From Oscillospiraceae bacterium (GTDB lineage Bacteria > Bacillota > Clostridia > Oscillospirales > Oscillospiraceae): a stretch of 64,000 bases of DNA. The translations under genes were made by a program, and so were the position numbers. Position 1 is the stretch's first letter; every line of letters begins with the position of its first letter. Under the pieces are notes generated by a model. The model saw only the letters and a program-made list of their open reading frames with translations. It was not told the origin of the DNA and searched no databases. Location of the stretch: NCBI GenBank assembly GCA_015067565.1, contig SVMF01000010.1, positions 1 through 64,000 on the forward strand, written 5' to 3'. Positions 7,934 to 14,512 of the stretch are shown piece after piece.

Positions 7934-8368
7934 ATGGAATGGTTTAATATATTTGGTTTGATCTTCGTAGTTGTTATTATGATTCCAAACATTATTTTTG
8001 CAGTTAAATGTAAAGAGGGTTTTGAAAACAGGTGGAACAACAAAGCAATCGAGGTTTTTGAACAAATCGGAAGATTTGGTTGCTTTGGATTTATGATTTT
8101 CAACATTCCAGGAACTTGGTTTGGCTGGTGGTCTGATGAAGCTTTTGCAGTATATTTAATCATTGATACACTGTTAATTGCCCTTTATTGTGCTATATGG
8201 GTTATTTGTTGGAAGAAAACAAGTGTTTTCAGAGCATTGGCACTCTCTGTAATACCATCAGTAATTTTCTTGTTTAGTGGAGTTATGAGCAGGTCAATTT
8301 TACTGATTATTACATCAGTGCTGTCTGCACCGTCTCATATTTTGATTTCATATAAGAACACAAAATGA
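7934..8368 (+). CDS. small membrane protein of unknown function (cassette gene 1)
   Basis: 144 aa with four to five hydrophobic segments (about 7-23, 52-70, 75-97, 102-118, 120-138). I do not recognise the family. The coding sequence is clearly AT-richer than its neighbours and uses A/T-ending codons, so recent transfer is likely. It has its own ribosome-binding site (GGAGAAATCCTT) and its own promoter in the upstream cassette module. No terminator follows until that of the next module at 8464. Confidence 0.65.
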   Translation: MEWFNIFGLIFVVVIMIPNIIFAVKCKEGFENRWNNKAIEVFEQIGRFGCFGFMIFNIPGTWFGWWSDEAFAVYLIIDTLLIALYCAIWVICWKKTSVFRALALSVIPSVIFLFSGVMSRSILLIITSVLSAPSHILISYKNTK

Positions 8369-8457
8369 ATTTGACAAATTCCAATTTATCGAACGGATAG
8401 ATGCCATACTTTTGGTCGTTTTTACCCCCATTTACACTACTTTTAGTCGTTCTTACG
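8369..8457. other. cassette 1 tail
   Basis: AT-rich 89 bp between the membrane-protein stop and module 2. I see no gene. The short direct motif tggtcgtttttac / tagtcgttcttac occurs twice (about 8412 and 8443), just before the module 2 boundary. Confidence 0.4.
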
Positions 8458-8463
8458 CAGAAA

Positions 8464-8501
8464 AGAACCCACATTTGTCTGCGACAAGTGTGGGTTCTTT
8501 T
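8464..8501 (+). terminator. terminator of cassette module 2
   Basis: Same stem as at 7670-7707 (GAACCCACAT...GTGTGGGTTC, TTTT). Here it ends transcription of the upstream membrane-protein gene. Confidence 0.8.
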
Positions 8502-8645
8502 CAACTAAATCCACCCTATCGGGTGGGCGAAATCATCTTTGATGATGAAATCCGCCTTGACGGCGGGTGGGTGGATTTCATTTCATCTGCGAAGCAAATT
8601 TCATCCGGGCGTTGCTCGGATTTCATCGCGCTTTGCGCGATTTCA

Positions 8646-8674
8646 TTGAAATATCCGAGGATTTACGATATAAT
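8646..8674 (+). promoter_or_regulatory. promoter inside cassette module 2
   Basis: TTGAAA (8646-8651), 17-bp spacer, TATAAT (8669-8674); drives the kinase-like gene starting at 8733. Confidence 0.8.
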
Positions 8675-8732
8675 CAGTTAACAAATAAGAATATGTTGCA
8701 CACATCTTTATTGCAGAGGAAAGGTGATAATA

Positions 8733-9284
8733 ATGAAATTATTATTTATGATCGGTAATGCCGCTGTCGGTAAAATGACTGTTGGGCAGGAACTTATGAA
8801 GCTCACAGGATTGAGGTTATTTCACAATCATATGACCATCGAACCCGTAATAGAAATCTTTGGTCAATATAATGGAAAAGCAATTGACAAACTTCGTCAA
8901 GTGGTTTTTGAGGAATTTGCGAAATCGGATTGCTATGGAATGATTTTTACATATATGTGGGCTTTCGACCAACAAGCAGATTGGGATTATATTGAATATG
9001 TGAAAAGCATTTTTGAACCCTATAATACAGAGTTTTACTATGTGGAACTTGTTGCTCCTCGTGAAATTAGATTAGAACGAAATGCTACCGAAAACCGCCT
9101 ACAGAACAAAGCATCGAAAAGAGACATTGAAGTATCGAACCAAAGACTTATCAACGATGATACCCAATATCGCCTTGAAAGCTTTGATGGTGAAATTCCG
9201 TTTGATAACTATATAAAAATCGACAATTCAAAGCTTCCGCCTGATGTAGTTGCCAAAATGATTCAGGAAAAATTCAATTTATAA
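8733..9284 (+). CDS. P-loop kinase-like protein (cassette gene 2)
   Basis: 183 aa. The N-terminus reads LLFMIGNAAVGKMTVGQ, a P-loop of the GxxxxGK[ST] kind with Met where Ser/Thr is usual (GKMT), as in several small nucleotide- or aminoglycoside-kinase-like proteins of Firmicutes. An Arg pair in APREIRLERN near residue 110 resembles the lid region of adenylate- or shikimate-kinase-type enzymes. Substrate unknown. The gene is AT-rich compared with the chromosome and sits behind a cassette module, so it was probably acquired. The ATG at 8733 follows GAGGAAAGGTGA; an upstream in-frame GTG at 8724 is less likely. Confidence 0.65.
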   Translation: MKLLFMIGNAAVGKMTVGQELMKLTGLRLFHNHMTIEPVIEIFGQYNGKAIDKLRQVVFEEFAKSDCYGMIFTYMWAFDQQADWDYIEYVKSIFEPYNTEFYYVELVAPREIRLERNATENRLQNKASKRDIEVSNQRLINDDTQYRLESFDGEIPFDNYIKIDNSKLPPDVVAKMIQEKFNL

Positions 9285-9326
9285 AGGGGAAAATACTTTT
9301 TTTCCTTTTGGTTCGATAAATTCAAG

Positions 9327-10065
9327 TTATCGGTTCGTTGCTCACGTCATTGTAGGGTCACGGCGTGCCGTGACCGTGTGCAAGAAGTCTCGCCTTTCGC
9401 ATATCGTAGCGCGCGACATCCTTGGCGCGCTCGCAGGCAGTTTTTATAAGAAAATTACCACTGTACAAGTCGGAAGTTTGCTCCACTGCGTGGGGCGTAC
9501 CTTTCTTGCACCTGCAAGAAAGGTACCAAAGAACAGGCATGGGGAGGCGCTGGAGCCTGCGGCTTTTCAAACGTTTCATGTTTTGTTACTGCCTGCCCCG
9601 CCGCAGAGCCGTCCTCCCCATGACCCCTCCAGGCACGCTGCGCGTAGTCGTGACAGCGTTGTGGTCGTTTTTGCCGAGGACAACCGGAGCGACAAATTGA
9701 AATTGGTCAATTATTTTCATAAAGTTTGATAAATTTTTTTCTTGCAAAGGCGGCAAGAATTTCGCATCACGAAACCAATCACCACAGAGGAACGATCCGC
9801 GTTAGCGTGCCTGGAGAGAGTCAAGAGAGAGGGCGGCTTGAAAACCGAGCTTGGCAGTAACGATTCGTTCCATGGAACGATAGGTTTTCTACAGCGCCTC
9901 TCTCTTGTCGTGTTCTTTGGTGACTTTCTTGGCCGAAACAAGAAAGTCACGCCCCACGCAGTGGAGCAAAGTACCGATGTCCATCGCACCACGATACTTT
10001 GAGATTGCACCCGTAAAGCGCAGGCCACAGCCACGTCGCTTCGCTCCTCGCAATAACCTCTTATA
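9327..10065 (+). repeat. long interspersed non-coding repeat, copy A (full)
   Basis: About 740 bp shared with 10102-10566 and 54946-55600. It opens near a palindrome GGTCACGGCGTGCCGTGACC and contains two homologous arms facing each other: left arm about 9465-9680 and right arm about 9765-9990. Both hold TTTGCTCCACTGCGTGGGGCGT, an internal hairpin (CTTTCTTG...CAAGAAAG), ACCAAAGAACA, GGCGCTG, GTTACTGCC and TCCAGGCACGCT in the same order when one arm is inverted. Open frames within it differ between copies and lack ribosome-binding sites, so I treat it as non-coding. Confidence 0.85.
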
Positions 10066-10101
10066 CTAAAACCTGATGAAAAGCTTTGATAAAATTCCGA
10101 T

Positions 10102-10566
10102 TTATCGGTGCGTTGCTTACGTCATTGTAGGGTCACGGCATGCCGTGACCGTGTGCAAGAAGTCTCGTCTTTCGCATATCGTAGCGCGCGACATCCTTGG
10201 CGCGCTCGCAGGCAGTTTTTTAAGGAAATTGCTACTATACAAGTCGGAAGTTTGCTCCACTGCGTGGGGCGTACCTTTCTTGCTCCTGCAAGAAAGGTAC
10301 CAAAGAACAGGCATGGGGAGGCGCTGGAGCCTGCGGCTTTTCAAACGTTTCATGTTTTGTTACTGCCTACCCCGCCGCAGAGCCGCCCTCCCCATGACCC
10401 CTCCAGGCACGCTGCGCGTCGTCGTGACAGCGTTGTGGTCGTTTTTGCCGAGGACAACCGGAGCGACAAATTTTCTTGGCCGAAACAAGAAAGTCACGCC
10501 CCACGCAGTGGAGCAAAGTATCGATATCCATCGCACCACGATACTTTGAGATTGCACCCGTAAAGC
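10102..10566 (+). repeat. long interspersed repeat, copy B (internally deleted)
   Basis: Nearly identical to copy A up to GGAGCGACAAATT (about 10472), then it jumps to TTCTTGGCCGAAACAAG of the right arm, losing about 260 bp. It lies 36 bp after copy A in the same direction. Confidence 0.85.
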
Positions 10567-10587
10567 GCACACCGCAGAGAAAAAGGA

Positions 10588-10672
10588 ATGACGCAAAAAA
10601 ACTTGCGGATATGCTGAACATTCCCGATAAAGCGGTGTCGAAATGGGAGCGAGACATTGCTTGCCCCAATAC
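10588..10672 (+). pseudogene. remnant of an XRE-type helix-turn-helix gene
   Basis: AAAAAGGA precedes an ATG that reads MTQK and then loses frame in a run of seven A. One extra A would restore MTQKKLADMLNIPDKAVSKWE, the classical helix-turn-helix of XRE/Cro regulators, followed by RDIACPNT. Homology ends after about 28 codons and the rest of the gene is missing. It is wedged between the repeat copy and the folT promoter. Confidence 0.65.
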
Positions 10673-10725
10673 GCAAACGACCCCAAGATCCTTTTCCATG
10701 GGCGTGGGTGCGTCAAAATTTCCCC

Positions 10726-10754
10726 TTGCAATTTCAGCACAATCGGGATACAAT
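10726..10754 (+). promoter_or_regulatory. promoter of folT-folC
   Basis: TTGCAA (10726-10731), 17-bp spacer, TACAAT (10749-10754). The expected start is about 10761, just before the riboswitch. Confidence 0.75.
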
Positions 10755-10768
10755 AGCACTATGACACA

Positions 10769-10866
10769 GCAGGAGTAGGAACAGCGCGTTAAGTACCGAA
10801 CGGATGGGAGGTTGCCGTCGGGCGAAGGGTATTTTTGCCCGCGGTGCTGTTTCCGCAACCGCCTGC
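10769..10866 (+). promoter_or_regulatory. tetrahydrofolate (THF) riboswitch
   Basis: It matches the folT-type THF aptamer: P1 GCAGG (10769-10773) with CCTGC (10862-10866), the conserved GGAGTAGG, GCGTTAAGT, a GCCGTCGGGCGAAGG segment and GCGGTG. The long-range pseudoknot is preserved with its own bases: GGTTGC (10810-10815) pairs with GCAACC (10855-10860). The downstream gene is the folate transporter component FolT, the usual target. Confidence 0.85.
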
Positions 10867-10881
10867 TTTTCCGGTGTCTGT

Positions 10882-10907
10882 AACCTCCTCCACATCAAAG
10901 GAGGATT
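10882..10907 (+). promoter_or_regulatory. Shine-Dalgarno-sequestering helix of folT
   Basis: CCTCC (10884-10888) pairs with the folT ribosome-binding site GGAGG (10900-10904). AACCTCC (10882-10888) can pair instead with GGAGGTT (10807-10813), which overlaps the pseudoknot strand of the aptamer. Ligand binding would therefore free AACCTCC to block translation. The T-run after GGAGGA could also allow termination. Confidence 0.65.
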
Positions 10908-10911
10908 TTTT

Positions 10912-11448
10912 ATGTCCAAAATCAAAACGCTTTCTTCCTGTGCCATGCTGTGCGCCCTGGCCGTCGTACTTGCGCGGTGGCTGTCCATCAATCCCGCCCC
11001 CGGTGTGCGCATTTCCATCGAAACCGTGCCGATCTTCCTTGCAGGAATGCTCTTCGGCCCCATCGCCGGAATGCTGGTCGGCTTTGCCTCAGATCTGCTC
11101 GGGAGCCTCATGCAGTTTGGTTTTAACCCGCTCTTCTGCCTGCCGCCCATTCTCTATGGCCTGAGCGGTGGCCTGTTTCGACCGGTTTTGCGGAAAAACT
11201 GCAACATTTTGAACCTTTCGGCAGCATTTCTGCCCCCCGTCGTCCTCGGCTCGATCCTTTACCAAAGCGCCACCCTCGCCTATGTCTACGGGGAAGGTGC
11301 CTTCTGGCCGAACTATTTTGCGCAGCTTGGCGGCCGCTCGATCCAGTTTGCCATTGTTTTGGCGGTCGATGTGGCGATCATCTGGCTGCTGTACCGCTCG
11401 AGACTGTTCCAGCGAGCAGGTTTGATGCAAGGGAGGACAGGCAAATGA
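10912..11448 (+). CDS. folT: folate ECF transporter S component
   Basis: 178 aa, about six membrane segments. It is the substrate-binding subunit that works with a shared ECF module (EcfA/A'/T, not in this window). The N-terminal half has the S-component traits MLCALAVVLARW, SIETVPIFLAGMLFGPIAGMLVGFASDLLG. Folate specificity is inferred from the THF riboswitch and the partner folC. The ATG at 10912 follows AAAGGAGG at 8 nt; upstream in-frame codons lie in the riboswitch. The 3' end overlaps folC by 4 nt. Confidence 0.88.
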   Translation: MSKIKTLSSCAMLCALAVVLARWLSINPAPGVRISIETVPIFLAGMLFGPIAGMLVGFASDLLGSLMQFGFNPLFCLPPILYGLSGGLFRPVLRKNCNILNLSAAFLPPVVLGSILYQSATLAYVYGEGAFWPNYFAQLGGRSIQFAIVLAVDVAIIWLLYRSRLFQRAGLMQGRTGK

Positions 11449-12701
11449 CACGACAGGAAGCTCTGGATTATTTGCACTTCGTGAGCTGGAAGGGTTCGGT
11501 GCCGGGCCTTTCCAGGACGGTCGAGATCCTGCGGCGCATGGGTCAGCCGCAGAACAGACTGAAATTTATCCACATCGCCGGCACGAACGGCAAGGGTTCC
11601 ACCGCAGCGATGCTGTCCAATATTTTCCGTCAAGCAGGCTATGTAACGGGTCTTTTTTCCTCGCCCTTTCTCCATGTTTTCAACGAACAGATGCAGGTCA
11701 ACGGCAAGATGATCTCCGATTCCGAGCTGGCTGAGATCGTCGAATTTGTCAAACCGCTGGCACAGACCATGGACGATCAGCCGACGCAATTCGAGCTCGT
11801 TACCGCCATCGCAATGGAATTCTTCGACCGCAGGAACTGCGATATTGTCATCTTAGAGGTCGGAATGGGCGGTGAATCGGACTCGACGAACATCATTTCG
11901 ACACCCGAGGCAGCCGTGCTGACGAACATCGGCCTGGATCATGTGCCGATGCTGGGGAGTACGGTCGAGCAGATCGCGCAGAACAAGGCAGGGATCATCA
12001 AGGGCGGCGATGCCGTCGTGTATCCGACCGACGGAACAAAGCAGGTGATCCGGGCACGCTGCGAGCAGACGGGAACCGCGCTGCATTTTGCGCCGTTTGA
12101 TACCCTGCGCTTGCAAAAAGCCGACCTGAGCGGTCAGATTTTCGATTGTGACGGCCGAACAGAACTGTTTTTGCCGCTTTTGGGCGAGCATCAGCTCAAA
12201 AATGCCGCTGTTGCCCTGAAAACGGTGGATGTTCTGCGTCAAAAAGGTTGGCGCCTGCCCGAAACGGCCATCTACAACGGCCTTGCGCAGACAAAATGGC
12301 CCGGTCGCTTCGAGCTGCTGCAAAAAGAGCCGCTGTTTTTGGTCGACGGCGGTCACAATGTTCAGTGCATGCAGGCTCTGGCGCAAAATCTGCAAACCTA
12401 CCTCCCCAACCGGGGGATTACAGCCCTGACGGGTGTGATGGCTGACAAGGATTATTTAGCGATGTACCGCATCGTCGCGCCCTATGTTTCGCGATGGATC
12501 ACCGTGACGCCCAACAACCCCAGAGCCTTGTCGGCAGAGGCCCTGGCCGAAACGCTGCGCACATTCGGTAAGCCAACCTGCGCCTGCGCTACGGTAGAAG
12601 ACGGGGTACGAGAGGCGCTGCGACAAACGGCTCCCGATGAGGCCGTCGTCGCCTTCGGCAGCCTCTACATGGTCGGCGCAATCCGTGATGCGGTACAATA
12701 A
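11445..12701 (+). CDS. folC: dihydrofolate synthase / folylpolyglutamate synthase
   Basis: 418 aa, cytosolic Mur-ligase family. The P-loop is AGTNGKGSTAAML (about residues 44-56). Further conserved points are the SPFLHVFNEQM segment, EVGMGGESDSTN with the Mg-binding Glu, the TNIGLDHVPMLG region, and DGGHNVQCM in the C-terminal domain, close to the usual DGAHNP. It adds glutamates to folates so that they are retained in the cell, which fits its coupling to the folate importer. It is controlled by the same THF riboswitch. Confidence 0.93.
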   Translation: MTRQEALDYLHFVSWKGSVPGLSRTVEILRRMGQPQNRLKFIHIAGTNGKGSTAAMLSNIFRQAGYVTGLFSSPFLHVFNEQMQVNGKMISDSELAEIVEFVKPLAQTMDDQPTQFELVTAIAMEFFDRRNCDIVILEVGMGGESDSTNIISTPEAAVLTNIGLDHVPMLGSTVEQIAQNKAGIIKGGDAVVYPTDGTKQVIRARCEQTGTALHFAPFDTLRLQKADLSGQIFDCDGRTELFLPLLGEHQLKNAAVALKTVDVLRQKGWRLPETAIYNGLAQTKWPGRFELLQKEPLFLVDGGHNVQCMQALAQNLQTYLPNRGITALTGVMADKDYLAMYRIVAPYVSRWITVTPNNPRALSAEALAETLRTFGKPTCACATVEDGVREALRQTAPDEAVVAFGSLYMVGAIRDAVQ

Positions 12702-12780
12702 GAATTTCCGTTGCCAATGTAACATGATAAGGTTTTCTGAAAATGCCTTGCACAGCAAGGCATTTTACAGTGTGTCAGAA

Positions 12781-12826
12781 AGAGTCGCCAATCGTCAAAA
12801 TTCATCTGACGATTGGCGACTCTTTT
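12781..12826. terminator. bidirectional terminator between folC and rpiB
   Basis: AGAGTCGCCAATCGTCA (12781-12797) pairs perfectly with its complement at 12807-12823, loop of 9 nt, T-run on the plus strand and a shorter one on the minus strand. A related stem (GCCAACCGTCA.../TGACGATTGGCG) occurs at 44697-44741. Confidence 0.8.
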
Positions 12827-12845
12827 GCCACTGTGCTTTTTTATC

Positions 12846-13286
12846 TTATTCGTTTTCGATTGCCATGACCTTATCGACACGGCGCTGGTGGCGGCCGCCC
12901 TCAAAGGCCGTATCGAGCCAAATGTCAACGATCTCCAGCGCAAGCTTTTCCCCCACGATGCCCTGGCCGAGCGCCATCATATTGGTGTCGTTATGCTGAC
13001 GGGTCAGGCGCGCCGAGACGGTGTCGCTCAGTAACGCACAGCGGATGCCGCGCACCTTGTTGGCCGAGATCGAGATACCGATACCGGTCGTGCAGACGAC
13101 AATGCCACGCTCGCACTCGCCGCTTGCCACGGCCTTGGCCGCCGGCACGGCGAAATCCGAATAGTCACAACTGTCGCTCGTGTGAGTTCCGCAGTCGAGA
13201 ACCTCGAAGCCACGGTTGATCAAATGGTTCTTGATCGCAGTTTTCAGTTGCAGGCCGCCATGATCACAGCCGAGAGAAATTTTCAT
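12846..13286 (-). CDS. rpiB: ribose-5-phosphate isomerase B
   Basis: 146 aa, typical length. It interconverts ribose 5-phosphate and ribulose 5-phosphate in the pentose phosphate pathway. It shows the N-terminal LGCDHGGLQLK, the active-site Cys in GIVVCTTGIGISISANK, and the HNDTNMMALG motif near the C-terminus. Start after TTGAGGTGA. It is 11 nt after the membrane-protein gene and probably the last gene of the argS operon, ending at the shared terminator. Confidence 0.93.
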   Translation of the reverse strand: MKISLGCDHGGLQLKTAIKNHLINRGFEVLDCGTHTSDSCDYSDFAVPAAKAVASGECERGIVVCTTGIGISISANKVRGIRCALLSDTVSARLTRQHNDTNMMALGQGIVGEKLALEIVDIWLDTAFEGGRHQRRVDKVMAIENE

Positions 13287-13297
13287 AAATATTCACC

Positions 13298-14476
13298 TCA
13301 AATAAAGTATTCCAAGTAGAAGGTCACTGCGGAAACCACGGTGACTACGATGACAATCCAGGGCTGCTCGCGCTCGGTGATGATGCCAAGCACCCAGCCA
13401 AGCAGCAGGCTCAGCATCGGAACGAGCATATACATTCCGCCAAGCAGCCACACCGCCCAGAACAGCAGCACCAACGCCAGAAGCACGATGCAATGGCTGT
13501 CGTGCCAACGAAATACCCCGTGAATGACGGGAATCAGACTCATTGTGCCCAAAAGAAGCATCAAAATATCACGGGAAATGAAGGTTGCAAGCGGATATCC
13601 CGTCTGAAGAAGGCCACTCAGACGTCTGCCAATGCGCTCAGGAACAATCTCCATCATCAGTCGGAAGTCGGTCAGAAGCTCGGGCATATTCATCTTATAG
13701 ACGCAGTAATAGGCCCAACCTGCGGCTGCCGCCGCAATAAAAGCGAAGAACACCAGCAGAAGTGACACAGCCAGACGGGTGGCTCTGCCCTTCTTTTCGC
13801 CGTTGCGCCAACGGTAGACTTGTACATAAATATACGCAGCAATATACAGCGGCGCAATCCAGAACATCGCCCAATAGCGCAGGATCAGCAGGAAATAAAG
13901 TCCAACCGAAACCATCAAGAGCAGAGTATGAACAAGGAAATTGGTGTCCGTGTCGCAGGTGACCCACAGCCACAAAAACAGCATCGAGGCCGAAACGAGG
14001 GTAGCCGCCCAGCAATTACTCGGCTGCAGCAGGCCGACCAAAACGCCGCAGCACACGGCAGGCAGCGTCAGATCAAACATACTGCGCAGCAGCAGGTAGA
14101 TCATGATCGCAAACAGCGCCGAGGGGATCAGATAATGCTTCGATAGGGTGAAAATGATGCTGGGGAAGACCTGCAGGATGTTATGCCGCAGGTAGATCAG
14201 CAGGTAACCCGTCAGGCGCAGCATAGCTGCTGCAAAACCGGTCAAAAGCGCCCATGTCAGGTCGCCCCAACGAAAATCATGCCGTCTCAGAGCAGAAAAC
14301 TCCGGTTTGTCGACCCTGCCGATCCATTCGATCGTGCCACGGGCCGGACGCATGGAAATGAAATATGCGGGGATCAGCATTGCAGCAAACAGCGCAAAGA
14401 GTCCCGTCAGGAGCAGGATCATCTGTCCTCTCTCGTCGCTGAGCATCAGCTGCAGACTAATGTGCATTGGGAACAA
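13298..14476 (-). CDS. polytopic membrane protein of unknown function
   Basis: About 392 aa with roughly ten hydrophobic segments. I do not recognise a family; there are no catalytic motifs, and the loops carry few charges. The ribosome-binding site GGAGGTG (14483-14489) lies six bases before a TTG at 14476, which I take as the start; an ATG at 14491 overlaps that site itself and has none of its own. It is located between argS and rpiB on the minus strand, with tight spacing to rpiB. The layout suggests co-transcription rather than shared function. Confidence 0.6.
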   Translation of the reverse strand: MFPMHISLQLMLSDERGQMILLLTGLFALFAAMLIPAYFISMRPARGTIEWIGRVDKPEFSALRRHDFRWGDLTWALLTGFAAAMLRLTGYLLIYLRHNILQVFPSIIFTLSKHYLIPSALFAIMIYLLLRSMFDLTLPAVCCGVLVGLLQPSNCWAATLVSASMLFLWLWVTCDTDTNFLVHTLLLMVSVGLYFLLILRYWAMFWIAPLYIAAYIYVQVYRWRNGEKKGRATRLAVSLLLVFFAFIAAAAAGWAYYCVYKMNMPELLTDFRLMMEIVPERIGRRLSGLLQTGYPLATFISRDILMLLLGTMSLIPVIHGVFRWHDSHCIVLLALVLLFWAVWLLGGMYMLVPMLSLLLGWVLGIITEREQPWIVIVVTVVSAVTFYLEYFI

Positions 14477-14512
14477 GCCGAACACCTCCATTTTTGTATT
14501 TATGACAATTTT

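Larger units (their letters stand above)
8458..8698 (+). repeat. regulatory cassette module, copy 2
   Basis: 241 bp, near-identical to 7664-7922: the same terminator (8464-8501), hairpin string with GATTTCAT spacers, and promoter. It lacks one hairpin relative to copy 1 and has paired changes in others. It separates two unrelated AT-rich genes. Confidence 0.85.

Noticed and set aside
9370-10858. Several 100-160 codon frames in the 9.3-10.9 kb region
   Set aside because: They fall in the long repeat, differ in frame and length between its copies, and lack ribosome-binding sites.
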